22,374 bases of DNA. It comes from Pseudomonadota bacterium. Lineage in GTDB: Bacteria > Pseudomonadota > Gammaproteobacteria > Burkholderiales > Burkholderiaceae_D. This document shows positions 6,939-13,781 of this stretch, piece by piece (the first letter of the stretch is position 1; each line of letters begins with the position of its first letter). The DNA is taken from positions 1 to 22,374 of the forward strand of contig JAEVZY010000227.1 in assembly GCA_023392035.1 (NCBI GenBank). The letters run 5' to 3'. A program made the position numbers and the translations under genes. Below the pieces are notes generated by a model, which searched no databases, had not been told where the DNA came from, and saw only the letters and a program-made list of their open reading frames with translations.

Positions 6939-7430
6939 TTACTTGCTGCGCGTGCTGAGCGAAACCTCCATACCGTTGAGGCTCTCGATCAAAAGATTGA
7001 ACATGGGGCCGAACTGAAGGTTGCCTCGGTAATTGGCCGGGCCGCCATTGCCGTTGCTTTGCTCAAGCTTGTTGGCTGCAGCCCAGAGATGGCTGAAAGC
7101 TTTAACGCCCTCGTTGACTGGAGGAAGCGGATCTTCCTTGGACCTGAACATCATTTGTGCCATGTAAGCGCGCATGGCGCTGTCTGCGGCCTCCAACTGT
7201 TGCTGGGTTTCGCCATTGGCCACTGATTTCAAGCGTCCAATAATGGAATCCTTGGTGGCCCGGTCAGGATCGACAAAGGCGTCCAGACGGTCCACTTGCC
7301 GTTCCATCAGCAGTTCAGACTTTTGCGAACGCTCGCTGATTTGCGGTTTGTCGGGGTTCGCGGCAGACTGGGCGGGCAGCTTGGTGCCGGTGGAAATGGG
7401 GCTGGCGCCGTTGATACCGTTGACGGACAT
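6939..7430 (-). CDS. Putative type III secreted protein (effector candidate)
   Basis: ATG 7430 has AGGAG 7 bases upstream and gives 163 residues. The N-terminal 45 residues are Ser/Asn/Pro/Gln-rich without hydrophobic stretches (MSVNGINGASPISTGTKLPA), typical of a type III export signal. The remainder is helical (residues about 45-105), then a Gly/Asn-rich loop and a last helix LQFGPMFNLLIESLNGMEV. No known effector fold is recognised. The case for secretion rests on its composition, the CesT chaperone gene just downstream and the shared ECF-like promoter. Base composition looks less GC-rich than the flanks, which hints at transfer, though this was not computed. It could instead be a structural or regulatory secretion protein. 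Confidence 0.7.
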   Translation of the reverse strand: MSVNGINGASPISTGTKLPAQSAANPDKPQISERSQKSELLMERQVDRLDAFVDPDRATKDSIIGRLKSVANGETQQQLEAADSAMRAYMAQMMFRSKEDPLPPVNEGVKAFSHLWAAANKLEQSNGNGGPANYRGNLQFGPMFNLLIESLNGMEVSLSTRSK

Positions 7431-7448
7431 GATGCATCTCCTGTTTTT

Positions 7449-7458
7449 CGAACGTTCG
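7449..7458. promoter_or_regulatory. Palindrome CGAACGTTCG at the expected transcript start
   Basis: This exact 10-bp palindrome lies 7 bases downstream of the TTACGTAG element and upstream of the ribosome site of the effector candidate. It would cover the transcription start, as a repressor site might. It could also be fortuitous. Confidence 0.3.
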
Positions 7459-7464
7459 GGCCGA

Positions 7465-7493
7465 CTACGTAACGCCAATAAAGAAACGGTTCC
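7465..7493 (-). promoter_or_regulatory. ECF/HrpL-like promoter for the effector candidate
   Basis: The minus strand reads GGAAC (7493-7489), 16 bases, then TTACGTAG (7472-7465). The start codon is 34 bases further on. It also reads GGAACC, the full HrpL-type -35 core, but the -10 side is TTACGTAG rather than the classical CCACNNA. It matches the chaperone promoter in spacing and in 7 of 8 downstream bases. Confidence 0.62.
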
Positions 7494-7637
7494 CGCTTTT
7501 TAGTCCTGGCAATCACAGACCACTTGAAAACCGAAATTGATGATTTCGAGCCCGCGTTTCGTATTCGCCGCGTGGCCAGGGAACATCGCCGTTCGCCGTG
7601 CATTCCAACCGGCTTTCCCGAACGACTGGAGCATCCC

Positions 7638-8159
7638 ATGGCACAGAGCAAAAAAGAAACCGCGAATGCAATCGATCTGCTGACCGAAGACCATGACAAG
7701 GTCAAGAAGATGTTCAAGGACTTTGAGAAGATGCACGAAAATGCCAGCCCGGAGGAAAAACAGGAACTGGCGGAGCGGATTTGCGAGGAATTGCAGTTGC
7801 ACACCGCGATCGAGGAACAGATTTTCTACCCGGCCGCGCGCGAAGCGATTGACGATGACGACTTGATGAACGAGGCGGAGGTGGAACATGCATCGGCCAA
7901 GGACCTGATCGAGCAGATTCAAAGCATGGACGCCAGCGACCCGATGTACGACGCCAAGGTCACCGTGCTGGGAGAATACGTCAACCATCACATCAAGGAA
8001 GAAGAAAAGGAAATGTTCCCCGAAGTGAAAAAGGCCAAGCTGGACCTTGAGGCCCTGGGGGAATCGATTCTGCAGATGAAAGAAAGCGGCAGCCCGGATC
8101 TCGCGGCGGCTGCCCGCCACAAGGCGGGAAAGGGGCATCGTCCCAGCGTCCGGCATTGA
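7638..8159 (+). CDS. Hemerythrin-domain protein
   Basis: ATG 7638 has GGAG 6 bases upstream and gives 173 residues; the frame continues upstream to 7524 without support. The hemerythrin iron ligands are visible in order: H19 (LTEDHDKV), H55 and E59 (LHTAIEEQIFYP), H84 (EVEHASAK), and H117/H118 with E121/E122 (VNHHIKEEEKEMFPEV). Such four-helix proteins hold a di-iron site and bind O2 or sense oxygen, NO or iron. The C-terminal 30 residues are basic and unstructured (ARHKAGKGHRPS), which may add nucleic-acid contact. It stands alone, divergent from the type III island. Confidence 0.93.
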   Translation: MAQSKKETANAIDLLTEDHDKVKKMFKDFEKMHENASPEEKQELAERICEELQLHTAIEEQIFYPAAREAIDDDDLMNEAEVEHASAKDLIEQIQSMDASDPMYDAKVTVLGEYVNHHIKEEEKEMFPEVKKAKLDLEALGESILQMKESGSPDLAAAARHKAGKGHRPSVRH

Positions 8160-8279
8160 AAACTGCGGCGCCGGTTGGGACCGCGTCCGCTGCCGGAGCG
8201 GTCGGCGCCGGCAACCGCGCGTGACTTGAGGGCTTGGGGTAATCTATGGTGACGTATCCACCATGCACGACAAGACTTC

Positions 8280-8843
8280 ATGCACGACTCCGGTTTCAGC
8301 AAAGACGATTGGCGCCGCTTCCTCACCAGCCTGGGTGAAGACCCCGACCGTGCGGGCTTGGCCGACACGCCCGCACGCCTGACGCGTGCCTGGAAGCACT
8401 GGACTTCCGGCTATGAACAGGACCCGGCGGAAATCCTCAAGACTTTCGAAGACGGGGCCGAGGAATACAACGAACTGATCGTGGTGAAAGGCATCCCCGT
8501 CTATAGTCATTGCGAACACCACCTGGCACCGTTCTTCGGGACCGCCGTGGTGGGCTATGTGCCGGATGGCCGTATCGTCGGCCTGTCCAAGTTGACCCGC
8601 CTGGTTGACTGCTTCGCCAAACGCCTGCAGGTGCAGGAACGCATGACCAGCCAGATCGCCAACGCGCTGATGCACCATTTGCGTCCGAAGTCGGTCGGCG
8701 TGGTGATCCGCTGCCGCCACATGTGCATGGAAAGCCGCGGCATCCGCGCCATTGGCGAAGAGACGGTGACCTCCGCCATGCTGGGCGAGCTGCAGCCGAA
8801 CCTGGCCATGCGCACCGAATTCCTGGCACTGGCGCGCGACTGA
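8280..8843 (+). CDS. folE: GTP cyclohydrolase I
   Basis: FolE opens the imidazole ring of GTP to make dihydroneopterin triphosphate, the first step of folate/tetrahydropterin synthesis. The 187-residue protein carries the zinc ligands C78 and H81 in SHCEHHLAPFFG and C149 in RCRHMCMESRG. It also has LGEDPDRAGLADTPARL at the N-terminus and VQERMTSQIANAL, all canonical. The start is ambiguous: CATGCACGAC occurs twice (8262-8271 and 8279-8288), giving two ATGs of which only 8280 is in frame, and neither has a clear SD. No other pterin gene is adjacent. Confidence 0.95.
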   Translation: MHDSGFSKDDWRRFLTSLGEDPDRAGLADTPARLTRAWKHWTSGYEQDPAEILKTFEDGAEEYNELIVVKGIPVYSHCEHHLAPFFGTAVVGYVPDGRIVGLSKLTRLVDCFAKRLQVQERMTSQIANALMHHLRPKSVGVVIRCRHMCMESRGIRAIGEETVTSAMLGELQPNLAMRTEFLALARD

Positions 8844-8849
8844 GCCAAA

Positions 8850-8943
8850 GCGCCTGAACAGGCGCGGCGCCGCGAACAGCACGGACTTCAGCGGCCCGCC
8901 GCAAGGGCCGCATGGGTGCCGGCAGGGGCGCTTCTTCAGGCGC
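8850..8943. terminator. Nested stem structure between convergent folE and the OST-HTH gene
   Basis: GCGCCTGAA (8850-8858) is the exact inverse of TTCAGGCGC (8935-8943). Inside it, GCGGCCC (8891-8897) pairs with GGGCCGC (8905-8911). GCGCCT-GAAC-AGGCGC (8850-8865) offers a competing local hairpin. There is no T tract on the plus strand. It probably acts at the 3' ends of both genes. Confidence 0.4.
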
Positions 8944-8945
8944 CT

Positions 8946-9479
8946 TTAATCTTCGCCGCCGGGCAGGCGCACCATGTACTGACCGGATTTTTCATCTCGC
9001 TGCAGTTGCAACAGCTTGTGCTTTTGCGCGTCTTCCAGCATGTGGCGGAAGGTGCGATAACCCAGCGCGGTTTCCGAAAAGCCCGGAAAGCGCCGCTTCA
9101 TGGTCTGCTTCACCATCGAACCCCAGAGCTTTTCGTCGCCGCGCTCTTCCAGCAGCGCTTCCACGGTTTCCAGCATGCGTTCCAGGCCATCGTGCGCCAG
9201 CTTCTCGAGGTTCTCGCGCTTGTCTTCTTCGCGCTTCTCGTCTTCCCGCTTTTCTTCCTCGCGCTTTTCGTCGTCGCGCTTGCCGGCCTTGGCTTCGCTT
9301 GCCGGCTTGGTTTTTTTCTCGGGCTGGCGCCGCTTGCGTTTTTGCGCCTGCACCAGATCGTCATAGAAAATGAACTCGTCGCAATTGGCGGCCAGCAGAT
9401 CCGAGGTGGAGCTGCGCACGCCGATGCCGATCACGTACTTGTTGTTTTCCCTGAGCTTGATTTCGTTTTGTACAGCCAT
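8946..9479 (-). CDS. OST-HTH (LOTUS) protein with truncated NYN domain
   Basis: The 177-residue product has three parts. Residues 7-43 (IKLRENNKYVIGIGVRSSTS through FIFYDDLV) match the last strands of the NYN/PIN-like nuclease domain of Burkholderiales NYN-OST-HTH proteins. Residues 44-92 are a charged linker of repeated EEKRE-like units. Residues 95-174 form an OST-HTH/LOTUS RNA-binding domain (ERMLETVEALLEERGDEKLW, ALGYRTFRHMLEDAQ, DEKSGQYMVRL). Full family members start about 120 residues earlier with the catalytic aspartates. Here those are absent: upstream DNA holds a terminator and a small RNA. An AAGGGA site precedes the ATG, so it may be expressed as an RNA-binding fragment. It could equally be a decaying gene. 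Confidence 0.8.
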   Translation of the reverse strand: MAVQNEIKLRENNKYVIGIGVRSSTSDLLAANCDEFIFYDDLVQAQKRKRRQPEKKTKPASEAKAGKRDDEKREEEKREDEKREEDKRENLEKLAHDGLERMLETVEALLEERGDEKLWGSMVKQTMKRRFPGFSETALGYRTFRHMLEDAQKHKLLQLQRDEKSGQYMVRLPGGED

Positions 9480-9542
9480 ATGAGCAATCCCTTCAGCGCC
9501 AAGGCCGCGAGTGTGCGCCCGGCTTGCGCTCCCGGCAAGGGC

Positions 9543-9571
9543 AAAAAAAAAGCCCGCTCAGGGAGCGGGCT
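9543..9571 (-). terminator. Strong intrinsic terminator
   Basis: On the minus strand AGCCCGCTC pairs with GAGCGGGCT (9-bp perfect stem, loop CCT), followed by a run of T opposite plus-strand A9543-9550. It ends the small RNA and would also stop readthrough from the SET gene. Confidence 0.92.
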
Positions 9572-9606
9572 GAATCTATATCAAAGGAGGAGACATAGAG
9601 GAGACA
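9543..9606 (-). ncRNA. Short anti-Shine-Dalgarno small RNA
   Basis: A promoter, a CU-rich body and a perfect terminator define a roughly 64-nt RNA. On the minus strand GTCTCCTC occurs twice at an 11-base period (plus-strand GAGGAGAC at 9587-9594 and 9598-9605). The second unit continues as CCTCCTTT, identical to the anti-SD tail of 16S rRNA. A short linker leads to the terminator hairpin. The RNA could pair with Shine-Dalgarno sites in mRNA. This matches, from memory, a family of betaproteobacterial small RNAs described as toxic when cloned in E. coli. It lies between the SET gene and the truncated NYN gene and contains no ORF of note. Confidence 0.7.
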
Positions 9607-9612
9607 GGTGCA

Positions 9613-9642
9613 AGTATAGGGATGCCGCCTGCTCCAATCCAA
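9613..9642 (-). promoter_or_regulatory. Sigma-70 promoter of the small RNA
   Basis: The minus strand has TTGGAT (9642-9637), an 18-base spacer, then TATACT (9618-9613), predicting a start near 9606. The -10 matches 5 of 6 consensus bases and the -35 keeps TTG. The predicted start coincides with the first GTCTCCTC repeat. Confidence 0.55.
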
Positions 9643-9690
9643 TTCCGGTTCGCCATACCAGATATTGGCTTTGTGAATACCGCAACCGGC

Positions 9691-10179
9691 TCAGGCGGAT
9701 TTGCGACGGCCGCGTTTGGGCGCCAGCATGGTGCCGCGGCAGTCTTCTGCCCCGCAGCGGCATTCGTAGGCGCGCTTGACGGCCGGCGTGTGTCTCTCCT
9801 CGACGATCAGGCCGTAATCGTAGTTGAGCTCCTCGCCGCGCTTGAGATCGCGCAAAGCGTAGATGAACACCTGGCCATCTTCTTCGCGCGCCTCGCAGTT
9901 GGGGTCGCAACTGTGGTTGATCCAGCGCGCGTCATTGCCCTGCGCACCGCCGTCGATCAGCTTTGTACCCTCCAGGCTGAAGAAGAAGGTGTGGAAGGGA
10001 TTGTCCGGATCCTGACCGGAGCGGCGGTTGGCTTCGCGTTGCGTGATGCGCTCGCCCTGGTATTCGATGATTTGGGCGCCGGCCGGGATCTTGCGGGCGG
10101 CAAACACGCCTTTGCCATGGATCTTTGAATTGCGCACGACATAAAACGGACTCGGTTTCGCGCTGAGACTGCGGCTCAT
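9691..10179 (-). CDS. SET-domain protein lysine methyltransferase
   Basis: From ATG 10179 the protein has 162 residues and is a nearly minimal SET domain. It shows NSKIHGKGVFAARKIPAG at the start, RWINHSCDPNC (N88, H89, C91), the catalytic EELNYDYG (Y120, Y122) and a post-SET zinc cluster CRCGAEDC (C140, C142, C147). Such enzymes transfer methyl from S-adenosylmethionine to protein lysines. In bacteria their substrates are mostly unknown. The frame extends to 10263, but MSRSLSAKPSPFYVVRNSKI is the usual short beginning; neither start has a good SD. The 10264-10487 space upstream, shared with divergent prkA, holds only short palindromes (ACTTCGAAGT at 10311, AAAAGCTTTT at 10348). Confidence 0.92.
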   Translation of the reverse strand: MSRSLSAKPSPFYVVRNSKIHGKGVFAARKIPAGAQIIEYQGERITQREANRRSGQDPDNPFHTFFFSLEGTKLIDGGAQGNDARWINHSCDPNCEAREEDGQVFIYALRDLKRGEELNYDYGLIVEERHTPAVKRAYECRCGAEDCRGTMLAPKRGRRKSA

Positions 10180-10487
10180 GGATGCTTGAAGGGGAAATGA
10201 GAGTGATGGAAGAACGCTTGCTGTGCACGCGTCGCACTGAAACGGGCGCACGGCGCTGCGCAAAAGTGTCGATTCGGAAATGAAAATGCAGCAGTGGAAT
10301 CGATGATTCTACTTCGAAGTTTGATGCATGCAAGCATTCGTTCAAAAAGCTTTTGTCGCCGGTAATTTTTCCCCTGCAGAACAAATTCTTCGGCGTATTA
10401 TGAATTCGCGACCTGACCGCGAACCGACGCGCGCCGCGACTGATTCCAGCAGTTCAGCCTGGATAGATTTTCAAGGACCCGGCCCTC

Positions 10488-12410
10488 ATGAAGATATTCG
10501 ACACCTACGCTTCCCGCTACGAAAAAACCCGCGAAGAGGAAATGTCCTTGCAGGAGTATCTCGAGCTGTGCAAGCGCGATCGACTGGCCTATGCCAGTGC
10601 CGCCGAACGCATGCTGGAAGCCATCGGCGAACCCGAACTGCTGGACACCCGCCACGATCCGCGGCTGTCGCGCATCTTCGCCAACAAGATGATCAAGATC
10701 TATCCCGCCTTCCGTGAGTTCTACGGCATGGAAGAGGTGATCGAACAAGTCGTGTCCTACTTCCGTCACGCCGCGCAGGGACTGGAAGAGCGCAAGCAGA
10801 TCCTGTATCTGCTGGGCCCGGTCGGCGGCGGCAAATCCTCCATCGCGGAAAAACTCAAGTCCCTGATGGAAGAAATTCCCTTCTATGCCATCAAGGGTTC
10901 GCCGGTCAACGAATCGCCGCTGGGCCTGTTCGATCCGGATGAAGACGGCACCATCCTGGAAGAAGACTACGGCATCGCGCGCCGTTATCTGCGCGGCATT
11001 CCCAGCCCGTGGGCCGTGAAACGCCTGCACGAATTCAATGGCGACATCAACCAGTTCCGGGTGGTGAAGCGCTACCCCTCCGTGCTGCGCCAGGTGGCGG
11101 TGGCCAAGACCGAACCGGGCGACGAGAACAACCAGGATATTTCTTCCCTGGTCGGCAAGGTCGACATCCGCAAGCTGGAACGCTATTCGCAGGATGATCC
11201 GGATGCCTACAGCTATTCCGGCGGCCTGTGCCTGGCCAACCAGGGCCTGCTGGAGTTCGTGGAAATGTTCAAGGCGCCGATCAAGGTGCTGCATCCGCTT
11301 TTGACCGCAACCCAGGAAGGCAACTACAAGGGCACCGAGGGCTTCGGCGCGATTCCCTTCGACGGCGTGATCCTGGCGCACTCCAATGAATCGGAGTGGA
11401 AGTCCTTCCGCAACAACAAGAACAACGAGGCTTTCCTCGACCGCATCTACATCGTGAAGGTGCCGTACTGCCTGCGCATTTCGGATGAGGTGAAGATCTA
11501 CGAAAAACTGCTGCGCCATTCCTCCCTGTCCGACGCGCCCTGCGCACCGGGCACGCTGAAGATGATGGCGCAATTCGCCGTGCTGTCGCGCCTGAAGGAG
11601 CCCGAGAATTCAAGCATCTACAGCAAGATGCAGGTGTATGACGGTGAAAACCTGAAGGACACCGATCCCAAGGCCAAGTCGCGCACCGAATACGCCGACT
11701 ATGCCGGACCGGATGAAGGCATGAATGGCCTGTCGACCCGGTTCGCGTTCAAGATTCTCTCCCGCGTTTTCAATTTCGACAGCACAGAAGTGGCGGCCAA
11801 CCCGGTGCACCTGCTGTATGTGCTGGAACAGCAGGTCGGCCGCGAACAATTCCCTGCCGAGACCGAGCAGCATTACCTGGCCTACATCAAGGAATACCTG
11901 GCCCAGCGTTATGTGGATTTCATCGGCAAGGAAATCCAGACCGCCTACCTGGAAAGCTATTCGGAGTACGGCCAGAACATTTTCGACCGCTACGTGACCT
12001 TTGCCGACTTCTGGATCCAGGACCAGGAATTCCGCGACCCGGACACCGGCGAAAGCTTCAACCGGGAAGCGCTCAACAATGAGCTGGAGAAGATCGAAAA
12101 GCCGGCCGGGATTTCCAATCCCAAGGATTTCCGCAACGAGATCGTCAACTTTGTCCTGCGCATGCGGGCCCAGAACAACGGCAAGAACCCGGCCTGGACC
12201 AGCTATGAAAAATTCCGCTCGGTGATCGAGAAGAAGATGTTCTCCAACACCGAAGAACTGCTGCCGGTGATTTCCTTCAACGCCAAGGCCAGCGCCGAAG
12301 ACGCCAACAAGCACAAGGAGTTCGTGGCGCGCATGGTGGACAAAGGCTACACCGCCAAGCAGGTTCGTCTGTTGTGCGAGTGGTATCTGCGGGTACGCAA
12401 ATCGTCCTGA
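10488..12410 (+). CDS. prkA: PrkA-family serine protein kinase (YeaG)
   Basis: This 640-residue protein has the AAA-like Walker A motif GPVGGGKS at 110-117 in the context QILYLLGPVGGGKSSIAEKL, then the PrkA core and a C-terminal PrkA domain. It matches E. coli YeaG throughout. YeaG/PrkA is a Ser/Thr kinase (some homologs also act as ATP-dependent proteases) active in nitrogen starvation and stationary-phase stress. AAGGA lies 10 bases upstream. It is the first gene of the conserved prkA-yeaH-spoVR operon. A TATTAT hexamer at 10396-10401 could be a -10 but has no good -35, as RpoS promoters sometimes do. Confidence 0.97.
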   Translation: MKIFDTYASRYEKTREEEMSLQEYLELCKRDRLAYASAAERMLEAIGEPELLDTRHDPRLSRIFANKMIKIYPAFREFYGMEEVIEQVVSYFRHAAQGLEERKQILYLLGPVGGGKSSIAEKLKSLMEEIPFYAIKGSPVNESPLGLFDPDEDGTILEEDYGIARRYLRGIPSPWAVKRLHEFNGDINQFRVVKRYPSVLRQVAVAKTEPGDENNQDISSLVGKVDIRKLERYSQDDPDAYSYSGGLCLANQGLLEFVEMFKAPIKVLHPLLTATQEGNYKGTEGFGAIPFDGVILAHSNESEWKSFRNNKNNEAFLDRIYIVKVPYCLRISDEVKIYEKLLRHSSLSDAPCAPGTLKMMAQFAVLSRLKEPENSSIYSKMQVYDGENLKDTDPKAKSRTEYADYAGPDEGMNGLSTRFAFKILSRVFNFDSTEVAANPVHLLYVLEQQVGREQFPAETEQHYLAYIKEYLAQRYVDFIGKEIQTAYLESYSEYGQNIFDRYVTFADFWIQDQEFRDPDTGESFNREALNNELEKIEKPAGISNPKDFRNEIVNFVLRMRAQNNGKNPAWTSYEKFRSVIEKKMFSNTEELLPVISFNAKASAEDANKHKEFVARMVDKGYTAKQVRLLCEWYLRVRKSS

Positions 12411-12420
12411 TGCGGGACGG

Positions 12421-12457
12421 GTCCCGGCCATCGTACGAGGCGTACGGCGGCCGGGAC
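12421..12457 (+). promoter_or_regulatory. Strong intercistronic hairpin between prkA and yeaH
   Basis: GTCCCGGCC (12421-12429) pairs with GGCCGGGAC (12449-12457). After one mismatch and a U-G wobble, CGTACG (12432-12437) pairs with CGTACG (12441-12446) around the loop AGG. There is no T tract, so termination is unlikely. It more plausibly protects the 3' end of prkA mRNA or sets a processing point that unbalances the two products. A GGGAC at 12414 could compete for GTCCC. Confidence 0.7.
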
Positions 12458-12502
12458 AAGCGAAGCGCCTGGGCGCTTCCGGCTGGACAACGGGAGACTT
12501 GA

Positions 12503-13777
12503 TTGACCCACCTTATCGACCGGCGGCTGCAGAGCAAAAACAAATCTGCAGTAAACCGTGAGCGCTTCCTGCGGCGTTACAAGGAGCAGGTAAAGAAGGC
12601 GGTGGAAAAAGCGGTCAAGGGCCGCTCCATCACCGAGATCGAGGGCGGCGAAAAAATCTCCATCCCCTCAAAGGATTTGAACGAGCCATTCTTCGGCCAT
12701 GGCCAGGGCGGGGTGTGGGAGAACGTCAGTCCCGGCAACACCGAATTCCTCAAGGGCGACAAGATCGCCCGGCCCGAGGGCGGCAATGGCGGCGGCGCTG
12801 GCGGCCGGGCCGGCAACAGCGATGAAACGTCGGAAGACGATTTCGTGTTCGAGCTGTCGCGCGAAGAGTTCATGAACTACTTCTTCGAAGACCTCGAGCT
12901 GCCCAACATGGTCAAGAAGCAGCTGGCCTCGGCCGTTGAATTCCGGCCGCAGCGCGCCGGCTATACCGTTTCCGGCACGCCGGCCAATATTCATGTGCTG
13001 CGCTCCCTGCGCGGCGCACTGGCGCGGCGCATTGCCGTCAGCGCCGGCCCCGGCGCCGAACTGGCGCAAGCCGAGGATGAACTGGAACAGTTGGAATTGC
13101 GCTTCTCATCCCATCATCCAGAACTGCTGCGCGCGCGGGAGCGGGTGGAAGGGCTCAAGCGCCGCATCGCCGCCATTCCCTTCATCGATCCCTTCGACCT
13201 GCGCTACAGCAATCGCATCAAGGTGCCCAAGCCATCCAGCCAGTGCGTGATGTTCTGCCTGATGGATGTCTCGGGTTCGATGGACCAGCAGAAGAAGGAT
13301 TGCGCCAAGCGCTTCTTCATCCTGCTCTATCTGTTCCTGACCAGGATGTACGAGAAGATCGAGCTGGTCTTCATCCGCCATCACACGCAAGCGGCGGAAG
13401 TCAGCGAACACGATTTTTTCCATTCGCGCGAATCGGGGGGCACGGTGGTGTCCTCGGCCCTGCACCTGCTGGACAAGATCCTGGCCGAGCGTTACAGCGG
13501 CAACGACTGGAACGTCTATGTCGCCCAGGCTTCGGACGGCGACAACTGGGACAAGGATTCGGTCACTTGCCGTCAGATCCTGACGCAGAACATCCTGTCG
13601 CGGGTGCAGTACTACGCCTATGTCGAAATCACCGACGGCGAACCGCAGAACCTCTGGTACGAATACCTGACGGTGGCCGAGGCGCACGCCCATTTCGCGA
13701 TGCAGAAAATCGAGTCGCCGTCCGACATTTATCCGGTCTTCCGCGACCTGTTCAAAAAGCAAACCAGCAGGAGTTGA
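12503..13777 (+). CDS. yeaH: YeaH/YhbH family protein (DUF444) with VWA-like fold
   Basis: The protein has 424 residues and aligns by eye with E. coli YeaH from its first residues: FIDRRL-like HLIDRRLQSKNKSAVNRERF, then a Gly-rich linker at about 90-105. The VWA-like segment VMFCLMDVSGSM carries a MIDAS DxSxS motif (255-259), followed by IRHHTQAAEVSEHDFF. The start is TTG 12503, with GGGAGA 5 bases upstream, giving MTHLIDRRL at the family position; no in-frame ATG fits. YeaH works with the PrkA kinase in starvation response, probably as a partner or substrate. It is 92 bases downstream of prkA, across a hairpin, and 4 bases before spoVR. Confidence 0.95.
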   Translation: MTHLIDRRLQSKNKSAVNRERFLRRYKEQVKKAVEKAVKGRSITEIEGGEKISIPSKDLNEPFFGHGQGGVWENVSPGNTEFLKGDKIARPEGGNGGGAGGRAGNSDETSEDDFVFELSREEFMNYFFEDLELPNMVKKQLASAVEFRPQRAGYTVSGTPANIHVLRSLRGALARRIAVSAGPGAELAQAEDELEQLELRFSSHHPELLRARERVEGLKRRIAAIPFIDPFDLRYSNRIKVPKPSSQCVMFCLMDVSGSMDQQKKDCAKRFFILLYLFLTRMYEKIELVFIRHHTQAAEVSEHDFFHSRESGGTVVSSALHLLDKILAERYSGNDWNVYVAQASDGDNWDKDSVTCRQILTQNILSRVQYYAYVEITDGEPQNLWYEYLTVAEAHAHFAMQKIESPSDIYPVFRDLFKKQTSRS

Positions 13778-13781
13778 AGGC

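Noticed and set aside
8916..9779. Long plus-strand frame opposite the OST-HTH gene
   Set aside because: Its protein is a low-complexity Phe/Ala/Leu shadow of the charged linker and crosses a terminator and the small RNA.
10391..10404. TATTAT as the prkA -10 box
   Set aside because: No -35 at suitable distance was found, so it is only mentioned, not listed as a feature.
10398..11573. Long minus-strand frame inside prkA
   Set aside because: It is a shadow of a highly conserved kinase gene in high-GC DNA. The same holds for minus frames within yeaH, spoVR, the oxidoreductase and the radical SAM gene.
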